Source: Acidobacteriota bacterium (GTDB taxonomy: Bacteria > Acidobacteriota > Thermoanaerobaculia > Multivoradales > JBCCEF01). From it: 64,000 nucleotides of DNA. This document shows, in pieces, positions 34,649 to 43,225 of this stretch. The stretch covers positions 186,001-250,000 of the forward strand of contig JBCCEF010000004.1 of the NCBI GenBank assembly GCA_039030395.1. The letters are read 5' to 3'. Below the pieces are notes generated by a model. It ran no database searches, had not been told where the DNA came from, and saw only the letters and a list, made by a program, of their open reading frames with translations. Position numbers and translations under genes: made by a program. Positions within the stretch are counted from its first letter, which is position 1. Each line of letters starts with the position of its first letter.

Positions 34649-37093
34649 TCAGTTGACCGACTCCGAGTCGTCCCTGCCGGCGAAAAAGTCGAGGGCGGCG
34701 CGGGCGGGATCGCCTTTGAGGGGGGTGGGGTTGCCGTCGTCCATCCAGTCCTCCGGCAGGTGTTGGCGGTAAGGCTTGTGGAGGAAGCGGCGGTCTAGGA
34801 GAGCGATCACTCCAGTGTCCTCCGCCGAGCGGATGAGGCGGCCGGCGGCCTGGACGACGCGGGTCATCCCCGGCACCACGAAGGCGTATTCGAAGCCGCG
34901 CTCGAAGCGCTCGTCGTAGTAGTCCTTGAGCAGCCGCTGTTCGAGGGACAGGCCCGGCAGGCAGGGACCCACCACCGCGACGGCCTTCAAGATGTCGCCG
35001 GGGTAGTCAACGCCCTCGGCGAAGACGCCGCCGGCCACCGCCAGCAGCAGCACGTCGCCAAACAGCGCCGAGCGCAGGTGGTGGAGGATCTCCTGGCGCT
35101 CTCGATCGTTGGCCGTCTGCTCTTGGATCAGCACCCGTTTGCCGGCCTCCGGCAGGCGGGTGGCGACTTCCGCCAGGAACGAATAGCTGGGGAACAGGGC
35201 CAGGCAGTTGCCCGGCACCGCCGCCGCGAAGGCCGACAGGCGCTCGGCGATGGGCTGGTAGTTGGACGGCCGTTCGCGGTAGGTGGTGGCGACGGTGGAG
35301 TCGATCACCACCCGGCGATTCTCCGCCGGGAAGGGGCTGGGGATGGCCTCGAAGGAGGTGCGGGCGCTTTCGAAGCCGAGCAGGTCACGGTAGAAGTCCG
35401 ACGGCGACAGGGTAGCGGACAGGCCGATGGTGGTGTGAGTGCGGCCGATCACCGAGCCGAGGAAGCGGCTCGGGTCTTTGCACAGCACCCGCACCGTGCG
35501 CTGCCCGCGGCGGCGCTCGGCGCAGTGGCTGAAGGCATCGTCGCCGGCGGAGAGCACCAGGCCGTTCAGGAAGCGTAGAACGTCGAAATAGAGCGACACA
35601 AAGGGGTCGTCGGCGCGGAAGGACTTGGTTTCGCGGTTGTGCTCCAGGTAGTCGATGAAGGCTTCGTCCAACAGCGGCCGAAGCTCCCAGAAGGCGTCTT
35701 CCGGCAGTGGCGCCTCCACCGCCCGGTCGCCGTCGCCGGAGCCGATCTCCAGTTCCAGCAGGGCGTCGGTGGTGCGCTCGATGGTGCGCGCAACCTGGGC
35801 GCAGAGGTTGCCGATGCGCAGGTGGATGGGCGCCCCGCCGCGCATCGACCGTTCGGCGGCTCGGCGCGCCGTTTCGGCGTCGAGGGCGGGGCTGTAGTAT
35901 CCGCGGCCGCGGTCCACCAGGTTGTGGATCTCGTCGACCACCAGGACCGTGTCGGACAGGTCCGCGTCGCCGGCGAAGTCCGATAGGGCGACGTAGGGGT
36001 CGAAGGCGTAGTTGTAGTCGCACACCACCACCTGCACCTGGCCGGTCAGCTCCAGGCTCACCTCGAAGGGGCACACCACCGCCTCGCGGGCGCGTTCGAA
36101 GATGTCGTCCGGTTCGAGAGTGGGGTAGTCGTCGATCAGCCGGCCCACCACGCCGGTGGACTGCAGCTTCAGGTAGTAGTCCTTGGCGTAGGGGCAGTAC
36201 TCCTCGTGGCAGATGATCTGGTCGTTGGCGCACATTTTGGACTTGGCCCGCAGCCGGAGGGAGCGAAAGGCCTGCTCGCCATTGAGCAGCTTGAGCACCT
36301 CCAGGGCCATTTCTTGCTGCAGGGTCTTGGCGGTCAACACGAACAGGCGCTTGCCGCGGGAGAGACAGTAGCGGAGTGTCGGGTAGAGGGTGGCGGCGGT
36401 TTTGCCGATGCCGGTGGGCGCTTGCATCAGCAGGTGTTCTTTGTGGGCCAGGGCAGACTCCACGGCATCTACGATCTCGTGTTGGCCGGAGCGCTTTTCC
36501 GGATACGGAAAGGGCATGCGCGCCGCCGCCGAGGCGCGTTCCCGGGCGGCGTGCCGCTGCCCCTCGAAGGAGCGGATGAGGGCCGAGGCGCGGCGCTTGA
36601 TGCCGGCCTCGACGGCCCGGACGTCGAACTCTACCGGTTGGCGGTCGATCTCCTCGGAGCCGATCTCGATGAGCACCAGCTCCGGCCGCACTTCTTCCTC
36701 GTCCAGGCGGCTGACCAGCCAGGCGTAGAGCTGCGCCTGGCGTTCGTAGAGTTCCCGCTGGGCCGGCGAGAGCTGGCCGCCGCGGCGCAGGGATTTGATC
36801 TCCTCGACCACCCGCACGCCGTCGTCGCCGCGCCGGAGGCCGTCCGCCCGGCCGGTGACGGTGATCCGCCAGCCGCGGTAGTCGAAGGTGTAGGAGAGGG
36901 CGACTTCGCGCCGGAAGGAGCCGTCTTCTGCGAGGGCCTGCTCCTGGTAGCGGCTGTGGATCGCCTGGCCGAGCCACAGCCGTTCGTAGCCGCCGCGGTT
37001 CGAAAATCCTAGGTTTCTGAGCAGCACGCTGTCGAGGAGGTCCTGGACCGACAGCTCCAGGGTCATCTCGTCCCCATCGAAGCGCGGCGCCAT
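34649..37093 (-). CDS. Iron-sulfur XPD/DinG-type helicase fused to a Cas4/RecB-like nuclease domain
   Basis: An 814-aa DNA repair enzyme candidate. Residues 1-195 look like a PD-(D/E)XK nuclease: an early His (AIHSRYQEQ), GRADGLRRGDDG for the Asp, and VVEEIKS for the E-x-K. The helicase follows with Walker A QAPTGIGKTAATL and the box VVDEIHNLV. Four cysteines (KMCAND, IICHEEYC, then VVCPFE) should hold a 4Fe-4S cluster as in XPD and DinG. C-terminal motifs include QAAGRLIRSAEDTG. It would unwind 5'-tailed DNA and possibly cut it. The start may be 37093 or ATG 37066, which has the better upstream purine stretch. Confidence 0.85.
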   Translation of the reverse strand: MAPRFDGDEMTLELSVQDLLDSVLLRNLGFSNRGGYERLWLGQAIHSRYQEQALAEDGSFRREVALSYTFDYRGWRITVTGRADGLRRGDDGVRVVEEIKSLRRGGQLSPAQRELYERQAQLYAWLVSRLDEEEVRPELVLIEIGSEEIDRQPVEFDVRAVEAGIKRRASALIRSFEGQRHAARERASAAARMPFPYPEKRSGQHEIVDAVESALAHKEHLLMQAPTGIGKTAATLYPTLRYCLSRGKRLFVLTAKTLQQEMALEVLKLLNGEQAFRSLRLRAKSKMCANDQIICHEEYCPYAKDYYLKLQSTGVVGRLIDDYPTLEPDDIFERAREAVVCPFEVSLELTGQVQVVVCDYNYAFDPYVALSDFAGDADLSDTVLVVDEIHNLVDRGRGYYSPALDAETARRAAERSMRGGAPIHLRIGNLCAQVARTIERTTDALLELEIGSGDGDRAVEAPLPEDAFWELRPLLDEAFIDYLEHNRETKSFRADDPFVSLYFDVLRFLNGLVLSAGDDAFSHCAERRRGQRTVRVLCKDPSRFLGSVIGRTHTTIGLSATLSPSDFYRDLLGFESARTSFEAIPSPFPAENRRVVIDSTVATTYRERPSNYQPIAERLSAFAAAVPGNCLALFPSYSFLAEVATRLPEAGKRVLIQEQTANDRERQEILHHLRSALFGDVLLLAVAGGVFAEGVDYPGDILKAVAVVGPCLPGLSLEQRLLKDYYDERFERGFEYAFVVPGMTRVVQAAGRLIRSAEDTGVIALLDRRFLHKPYRQHLPEDWMDDGNPTPLKGDPARAALDFFAGRDDSESVN

Positions 37094-37208
37094 GGACGGA
37101 GTATACGTGGCTCCTCCGGCGGAAAATTCGATGCGGCGCCGGGGATGGGGAATGAAGGCGTCCGCCCGCGGGTTGTTGAGATTCAGGTATCATCAGTCCC
37201 TGAGCGCC

Positions 37209-37568
37209 ATGAGACTCTCGCCACGCCATCGTCTGCCCGCCTTCGCCTGGACTCTGCTGCTGCTGGTCTCGGTGGTGGATTTGCACGCCCTCGGCGGCGA
37301 CGATCACGGCACGGCGCTCACCGGCGAGACGTTCTATCTCTGCCAGGCGGAAGACCGCGCGCCGGCCTCCCATGTCGAACCGGCTCACGCCGTGTCGCCG
37401 GAGGAGTGCCCGGTGTGCCAGCACCGCGAGCACAGCCGCGGCTTGGCGATCACCGCCGAGCCGCGCGTCGCGCAATTGGTGCTCGCGGCGGCTGCGGCGC
37501 TGCCCGCCTTTCCTCCGCGTCCCCTCCATCGGCGCGCCGGCCACGGCCGCGCGCCGCCGCGTTCCTGA
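37209..37568 (+). CDS. Small secreted Cys/His protein before the TonB receptor
   Basis: A 119-aa protein starting at ATG 37209 with a signal-like segment (LPAFAWTLLLLVSVVDLHA). The mature part is rich in His, Cys and acidic residues (GGDDHG, FYLCQAED, SHVEPAHAV, EECPVCQHREHS), a pattern suited to metal binding. It resembles small DUF2946-type proteins placed beside metal-uptake receptors, but I cannot assign a family firmly. It lies 127 bp before the His-rich TonB receptor. Confidence 0.5.
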   Translation: MRLSPRHRLPAFAWTLLLLVSVVDLHALGGDDHGTALTGETFYLCQAEDRAPASHVEPAHAVSPEECPVCQHREHSRGLAITAEPRVAQLVLAAAAALPAFPPRPLHRRAGHGRAPPRS

Positions 37569-37695
37569 TCTCCTTTCTCTCCCCCTGACCGGCAGTCGCC
37601 CGACGGCGGCCGCCGGGTTCGCGCGGTGCGGTGTGTTCCGGGCTGCGATTCTTGGATGCAGACGTGGATCTCGTAGGAACGAGGAGTACTTGACA

Positions 37696-40062
37696 ATGAA
37701 GATGTTTCGAATGGACCGGGAGGGCCTTGGAGCCGTTCTCGGACGCACTGTTGGATTTCGCGCGCGGCGCCATGCTGTGCTGTGGGCGCTGAGTCTCTCG
37801 CTGGTCGTCGGGGCGGTGGGTCCGCTTGCGGCGCAACCGACTTCCGACGCCGATTCCGGCACCATCTCCGGAGTGGTGCGCGACCGTGACGGCCAACCGG
37901 TTACGCGCGGCGAGGTGCTGCTGGTGGATCGCCACCTGCGCCGCGAGCTGAGCGCCGATGGCACCTTTCGCTTTGAAGATCTGCCGCCGGGCAACTATCT
38001 GCTGGAAGCTGAAACGCCGCTCGCCGGCAACGGCGTGGCGCGGGTAGCGGTGCGCTCTGGCGAGGCCGTCGACTTGGAGATCGGGGTGGACCGGGCGGTG
38101 GTCGGCGACGAGATCTTCGTCACCGGCTCGGCGATCGCCCGGAGCCGGCTGGATGTTGCCCAGCCGACCACTACCCTGTCCGGCGACGAGCTGGATCGGC
38201 GCCTTCAGTCGTCCCTCGGCGAAACCCTCGCCGCGGAGCCCGGCATCAACGCCACCTCCTTCGGCAACGGCGCCAGCCGGCCGGTGATCCGCGGCCTGGG
38301 CGGCGACCGGGTGCGGACCTTGGAAAGCGGTGTCGGTAGCGCCGATGCATCCAACCTGAGCCCGGACCACGCGGTGTCCACGGATCCCCTGGCGGCGGAG
38401 CGCATCGAGGTGCTGCGCGGCCCGGCGACGCTGCTCTATGGCAGTTCCGCCGTCGGCGGCGTGGTCAACGTGCTCGACGGCCGGGTGCCGAGCTACGTGC
38501 CCGAGGCGCCGATTTCCGGCAGCGTCGAGATCGTCGGTGGCACCGCCGCCGATGAGAAGGCCGGCGCCGTTTCCTTGAACGGCGGCGGCGGGGCCTTCGC
38601 CTGGCACGCCGACTACCAGAAGCGCGAGGCGGACGACTACGAAGTGCCCGGCCCTCCCTCCCTGGACGAAGACGAAGATGAAGACGAGCCCTTCACCGGG
38701 GTGCTGGAGAACAGCGCCGTCGAGACCGAGAGCGGCGCCTTCGGTGCCTCCTGGGTCGGCGAGAATGGCTACTTCGGCGTCGCCGTCAGCGGCTTCGACA
38801 CCCTTTACGGCGTCCCCGGTGGCCACGGTCATCACGAAGAAGAGGGACACCACGAAGAGGAAGAGCACGAGGAAGAAGAAGAGGAAGAGGAAGAGGAGAT
38901 CATCCGCATCGACCTCGAGCAGCGCCGGGTGGACCTGCGCGGTGAGGTACTGCGCGCCTTCGGGCCCTTCCAGGGCATCAAGGTGCGTCTCGGCGTCGCC
39001 GACTACGAGCACCAGGAGCTGGAAGGCGAGGAGATCGGCACGCTGTTCGAAAACGACTCGCTGGAAGCCCGCGTGGAGCTGGTGCAGGCCGAGCGCGGCC
39101 CTTGGAGTGGCTCCATCGGCCTGCAGTTCGGCGACAGCGATTTTTCGGCGATTGGCGAGGAGGCCTTCGTGCCGCCGTCGACCACTCAGTCGCTGGCGGT
39201 CTTCGCCTTCGAGGAGTTTGAACGCGGCGCCATCACCTGGCAGGGCGGTCTACGCTTCGAAACTCAGGACGTGGAGACCTCTTTCAGCGATCGCTCCTAT
39301 GACGGCCTGAGTGCCTCTGCTGGCCTGATCTGGCGGCCGCAGGATGGTTACGCGGTCGCCGCATCCCTGGCTCGCACCACTCGTTTGCCGACCTCGACGG
39401 AACTCTTCGCCGACGGCCCACACCTTGCCACCGGTGCCTTCGAGATCGGCGATCCGAATCTCGACGAGGAGATCTCCACCGGTCTCGACGTGTCCTTCCG
39501 CAAGACGGAGGGTCGCCTGACCGGCTCCGTCGCGCTGTTTGCCAACCGCTTCGACGATTTCATCTTCGAGTCCTTCACCGGCGAGGAGGAAGACGAGCTG
39601 CCGGTGGTGCGCTTCCTGCAGCGCGACGCCGAGTTCACCGGCGCCGAGGTCGACGGCCGGATTCACTTGGCCGAATTCGGAGGCGGCCATCTCGATCTGC
39701 TGGTAGGCGGCGATCTGGTGCGCGCCGAACTGCGCGGCAGCGGTGAGAACCTGCCGCGCATTCCGCCGCTCCGGCTGCGTGCCGGGCTGGACTACCACCG
39801 TGGCCCGCTGCGTGCCGTCGTCGAGGTGCGGGATGTCGATCGCCAGGACCGCACGGCACCGGAGGAGACGCCGACGGACGGCTACACCACCGTCGACGCC
39901 TCTGTCGGCTACCGCTTCCTCGCCGGACCGACGGTGGTCGACGCCCTGCTGCGCGGACGCAACTTGACGGACGAAGAGCGCCGCAATCACGTTTCCTTCC
40001 TAAAGGACGACGTGCTGCTGCCCGGGCGCGACGTTTCTCTGGTGTTGCGCGTATCGTTCTGA
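37696..40062 (+). CDS. TonB-dependent receptor with His/Glu-rich loop (ZnuD-like)
   Basis: An outer-membrane receptor of 788 aa for energy-dependent uptake. ATG 37696 follows GAGGAG and begins a signal peptide ending PLAAQ. A carboxypeptidase-regulatory-like domain (TISGVVRDRDGQPVTRGEVL) precedes the plug (RPVIRGLGGDRVRTLESG; ERIEVLRGPATLLYGSSAVGG), then a barrel ending in LRVSF. The loop at 38814-38905 carries several HH pairs and a run of Glu (GGHGHHEEEGHHEEEEH), and an acidic run lies just before it. Such loops bind zinc in ZnuD. It is followed by a metal-type permease, so the cluster probably moves zinc or a similar metal. Confidence 0.88.
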   Translation: MKMFRMDREGLGAVLGRTVGFRARRHAVLWALSLSLVVGAVGPLAAQPTSDADSGTISGVVRDRDGQPVTRGEVLLVDRHLRRELSADGTFRFEDLPPGNYLLEAETPLAGNGVARVAVRSGEAVDLEIGVDRAVVGDEIFVTGSAIARSRLDVAQPTTTLSGDELDRRLQSSLGETLAAEPGINATSFGNGASRPVIRGLGGDRVRTLESGVGSADASNLSPDHAVSTDPLAAERIEVLRGPATLLYGSSAVGGVVNVLDGRVPSYVPEAPISGSVEIVGGTAADEKAGAVSLNGGGGAFAWHADYQKREADDYEVPGPPSLDEDEDEDEPFTGVLENSAVETESGAFGASWVGENGYFGVAVSGFDTLYGVPGGHGHHEEEGHHEEEEHEEEEEEEEEEIIRIDLEQRRVDLRGEVLRAFGPFQGIKVRLGVADYEHQELEGEEIGTLFENDSLEARVELVQAERGPWSGSIGLQFGDSDFSAIGEEAFVPPSTTQSLAVFAFEEFERGAITWQGGLRFETQDVETSFSDRSYDGLSASAGLIWRPQDGYAVAASLARTTRLPTSTELFADGPHLATGAFEIGDPNLDEEISTGLDVSFRKTEGRLTGSVALFANRFDDFIFESFTGEEEDELPVVRFLQRDAEFTGAEVDGRIHLAEFGGGHLDLLVGGDLVRAELRGSGENLPRIPPLRLRAGLDYHRGPLRAVVEVRDVDRQDRTAPEETPTDGYTTVDASVGYRFLAGPTVVDALLRGRNLTDEERRNHVSFLKDDVLLPGRDVSLVLRVSF

Positions 40063-40065
40063 GTT

Positions 40066-40094
40066 GGTTTCCGGGGCGTAAAGCCCCGGAAACC
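40066..40094 (+). terminator. Strong intergenic hairpin after the TonB receptor
   Basis: A perfect 12-bp stem (GGTTTCCGGGGC 40066-40077 with GCCCCGGAAACC 40083-40094, loop GTAAA) lies four bases after the receptor stop. There is no U-run, so it may be an attenuating or mRNA-stabilising hairpin rather than a full terminator. Confidence 0.6.
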
Positions 40095-40133
40095 CTCGGC
40101 ATCGTCGTCGTCGCCCTGTAGAGTCAGGCGGTC

Positions 40134-42356
40134 ATGTCTCTTCTGTCGATTCTTCTCGCCGTCCTCGAAGGCGCCTGGGAAACCTTTTTCCTGGCCGCAC
40201 CCTTCGTGCTGTTCGGCCTGTTCGTGGCGGGTGTGCTGCATGTGCTGATCTCCCGCCGCGCGGTGGAGCGATGGATGGGAAAGGGTGGCCTCGGAGCGGT
40301 CTCCAAGGCCGCCGCCTTCGGCGTGCCGCTGCCGATCTGCTCCTGCGGCATCGTGCCGGTCTCCATCGAACTGAAGCGCAAGGGCGCCAGCCGGCCCGCT
40401 AACCTCTCCTTTCTCATCACCACCCCGGAGTCGAGCGCCGACGCTATCTTCCTGACCTGGGCAATGCTTGGACCGGTGATGGCCATCGCCCGGCCGGTCG
40501 CTTCGTTCTTCACGGCGCTTATCGCCGGGGTGCTGGCGATTGCCGAGAAGGCCGGCCTGCGGAGGGAAGACTCCGATGACCAGCCTCTGGATGAAGCGGT
40601 CCTGGCCGACAGCGGTGTCCATCTGCATGACCACCACACGGAATCGGCGGCGGAAGAGGAGACTCTTGGCTGGTCCGGCCTGTGGCGGGCCCTGCGCCGG
40701 CGCGACGGTGCGACGCTTCGCACCGCCGGCCGCAAGGTCGGACACTACGCTTTCGTCGAAATGCTCGACGACATCGCCTTCTGGCTGATCGTCGGCTTCC
40801 TCCTCGCCGGGGTGATCGTGGCGGTGGTGCCGGACGACCTCGCCGCCGGCGGCGGTCTGGTGCCGATGCTGATCCTGCTGGTGGCGGGCATTCCCCTCTA
40901 CATGTGCGCCTCCGCTTCGACGCCGGTGGGCGCGGCGCTGGTCGCCAAGGGCGTGAGCCCCGGAGCGGCGATGGTCTTTCTCCTGGCCGGCCCGGCGACC
41001 AACGCCGCCTCGCTGGTGCTCCTGCTGCAGCACTTCGGGCGTCGCTTCGTGCGCATCTATCTGGTGAGTATCGCCGCGGGTGCCCTCGTCACCGGCCTGG
41101 TTCTCGACTTTCTGCTCGGCGTGGCCGGCTGGAACGTGGTCGCGCGTCTCACCGCCGAGACGGAGGGGTGGGTGGGCTTTCTCCACACCGCGTCGGTGGT
41201 GGTCTTCGGCCTGCTGCTCGTCTGGCGGCTGTTTGCCGGTGCCTTCCGCCAGGGGATGCACGAGGCGGCGGACAACCTGCGCGGCGCCCGCGCCTTCGTC
41301 GCCAGCCGCTGGCCGAAACTGCGGCTGCGTCACCTGGTGGCCGCTGCCGTGGCGGCCGTCGCTCTCTTCTGGCTGTCGATCGGCGTGGCGGTGATCCCGC
41401 CGGATTCCGCCGGTTTCCGGGTGCTCTTCGGCCGGGCGGCGCGGCAGCCGCTGCCGCCGGGCCTGCACTTCGGGGCGCCGGTGCCGTTCGGCCGCATCGA
41501 CGTTTGGCGGGTGGATTATCCGCGCAAGGCCGACGTCGGTTTCCGCACCGATCTGGAGGCCATCGCCCAGCGGCGGGAGATCTCGCTCTTCGCCAACCCC
41601 AATGAATGGCACAGCCCGGTGGCGGCGATGAACTCCCGGCCGTTGGAGGCGGGCTATCTGACCGGCGACGAGAACCTGCTGGAGATGACCTTCACGGTGC
41701 ACTACGGGCTCGACGAGCCCTACCGATTTTTCTACGCCATGGACCAGAGGCGCGATTTCGTCGCCCTCTACGCCCGTTCGGTGGCGCGCCATGAAGTGGC
41801 TTCGCGCACCCTCGACGCCTTGTTGACGGAGGACCGCCCGGTCGTCGAGCAGCGCCTCCGCGATCGCCTGCAGGAATCCCTGGACGCCATCGACTCCGGT
41901 GTGCGGGTGAACTCCGTCCACGTCGTGGACCTCCATCCGCCGCAGGAAGTGGTGGCCGCCTTCCGGGATGTCTCGTCGGCCAACGAAGACCGGGCGTCGC
42001 GCATTCTGCGGGCCGAAGAAATGCGCGAGCAGGAAGTGCCCCGGGCGCGCGGCCAGGGGCTGCTGGAGCGTGCCGCCGCGGCCGCCGCGGCCGAGGGCCG
42101 GGCCACCGAGGCGGCCGGCGCGGCGGAGTCCTTCACCGCCCGGGCCGGCGCCCTCGCCGGAGATCGCTCGCTGCTGACCCATCTGCTGTGGATCGAGTCC
42201 GCCGAGCGGGTGCTCGCCGGCCGTCCGAAGGTGGTCCTGCCGCCGGGAACCGGCGGCGGATCCATCGGTCTGTGGCGCGGCGCCGACGGTCCGCGGCCGA
42301 ACCGCTCGCCAGCGCCGCAGAAGAAACCCTTCGACCGGGAGATCGACCACCCATGA
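40134..42356 (+). CDS. DUF318/SO_0444-type permease fused to an SPFH (HflK-like) domain
   Basis: A 740-aa inner-membrane fusion. Residues 1-400 form a permease of the DUF318 (ArsP/SO_0444) type. It has two repeats of the signature (FGVPLPICSCGIVPVS with the CSCG motif; then ASASTPVGAALVAKGVS) and a cytoplasmic His-rich loop (SGVHLHDHHTES). A further helix (LVAAAVAAVALFWLSIGVAVI) leads into an SPFH domain (residues about 430-650: AGFRVLFGRAA, PPGLHFGAPVP, then VASRTLDALL) and an Ala/Glu-rich helix. Normally these are separate proteins. ATG 40134 is the only good start. The stop overlaps the next gene (ATGA). The inferred role is metal export or delivery organised by an SPFH scaffold. Confidence 0.85.
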   Translation: MSLLSILLAVLEGAWETFFLAAPFVLFGLFVAGVLHVLISRRAVERWMGKGGLGAVSKAAAFGVPLPICSCGIVPVSIELKRKGASRPANLSFLITTPESSADAIFLTWAMLGPVMAIARPVASFFTALIAGVLAIAEKAGLRREDSDDQPLDEAVLADSGVHLHDHHTESAAEEETLGWSGLWRALRRRDGATLRTAGRKVGHYAFVEMLDDIAFWLIVGFLLAGVIVAVVPDDLAAGGGLVPMLILLVAGIPLYMCASASTPVGAALVAKGVSPGAAMVFLLAGPATNAASLVLLLQHFGRRFVRIYLVSIAAGALVTGLVLDFLLGVAGWNVVARLTAETEGWVGFLHTASVVVFGLLLVWRLFAGAFRQGMHEAADNLRGARAFVASRWPKLRLRHLVAAAVAAVALFWLSIGVAVIPPDSAGFRVLFGRAARQPLPPGLHFGAPVPFGRIDVWRVDYPRKADVGFRTDLEAIAQRREISLFANPNEWHSPVAAMNSRPLEAGYLTGDENLLEMTFTVHYGLDEPYRFFYAMDQRRDFVALYARSVARHEVASRTLDALLTEDRPVVEQRLRDRLQESLDAIDSGVRVNSVHVVDLHPPQEVVAAFRDVSSANEDRASRILRAEEMREQEVPRARGQGLLERAAAAAAAEGRATEAAGAAESFTARAGALAGDRSLLTHLLWIESAERVLAGRPKVVLPPGTGGGSIGLWRGADGPRPNRSPAPQKKPFDREIDHP

Positions 42357-43225
42357 GATTCCGCTTCGTACAGATCGTTCTGTTGATCCTCGTCCTGCTG
42401 TGGCTGTCGACGGCGGTGTTCACGGTGCCCGAATCGGAGATGGGGCTGGTCACCCGCTTCGGAGCGCCGCGCGCCGCGGCCGCCGGTCCGGGCCTCCACT
42501 TCAAGGCGCCTTGGCCGATCGACTCGGTCCTCCGTCTCGACGCCCGGCTGCTGGTGTTCGACGGCGAGCCGATCGAGCTGCTGACGGCGGACAAGAAGAA
42601 CGTGCTGGTGGACAGCTACCTGTGCTGGCGCATCGCCGATCCGGTGCGCTTCGCCCAGACCGTCAAGAACCGGGCCGAGGCGGAAGCCCGCCTCCTCGAC
42701 GTGTCCGCGGCGGAGCTGGGCGCGGCGGTCGGCGCAGTGCCGATGGAGGGCTTCATCAACACCGACGAAGAGGCTCTCGAGCTGCGCGCCATGTCCCGCC
42801 GGGTAGCCGAGGCGGTGGACTCCTTGACCCGCACCAACTTCGGCATCGAAATCGTCGATCTGCAGGTCAACGGCTTCACCCTGCCGCCGCAAAACCGCGC
42901 CAGCGTCATCGCCCGCATGCGCGCCGAGCGCGCCCGCATCGCTACCCGCTATCGCAGCGAGGGCGAGGAGAAGGCGCTGGAGATCGAGGCCGCGGCCCTC
43001 GCCGAGCGCGAGCGCATTCTGGCTGAGGCGCGCTCCGAAGCGGAAGCGGCGCGCGGCGAGGGTGAGGCCGAGGCGCTCGCCATCTTCGCCGATGCCTACC
43101 GCGCCGATCCGTCCTTTTATCGCTTCCTGCGCACCCTCGAAGCCTACGAGTCGATCGTCGATGAAGAGACGACGGTGTTCCTCGAATCCGATTCACCCCT
43201 GATGCGGACCCTCGATGGCCCCTGA
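42353..43225 (+). CDS. SPFH family protein, HflC-like
   Basis: A 290-aa membrane-anchored SPFH (prohibitin/HflC) protein. The N-terminal helix (FVQIVLLILVLLWLSTAVFTV) precedes the SPFH domain (ESEMGLVTRFGAP; GPGLHFKAPWPIDSVLRLDAR; LTADKKNVLVDSYLCWRIADP), followed by a coiled coil (MRAERARIATRYRSEGEEKALEIEA). The C-terminus has the HflC-like YRFLRTLEAYESIV. The start overlaps the permease-SPFH stop (ATGA), so production is coupled. HflC normally pairs with HflK around FtsH; here the pair sits beside a transporter. Confidence 0.88.
   Translation: MRFRFVQIVLLILVLLWLSTAVFTVPESEMGLVTRFGAPRAAAAGPGLHFKAPWPIDSVLRLDARLLVFDGEPIELLTADKKNVLVDSYLCWRIADPVRFAQTVKNRAEAEARLLDVSAAELGAAVGAVPMEGFINTDEEALELRAMSRRVAEAVDSLTRTNFGIEIVDLQVNGFTLPPQNRASVIARMRAERARIATRYRSEGEEKALEIEAAALAERERILAEARSEAEAARGEGEAEALAIFADAYRADPSFYRFLRTLEAYESIVDEETTVFLESDSPLMRTLDGP

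Noticed and set aside
39987-42350. A 787-codon open frame on the minus strand opposite the permease-SPFH gene
   Set aside because: Composition is His/Arg/Gly-rich without any domain, and the plus strand carries a clear membrane protein. It is a high-GC shadow frame.
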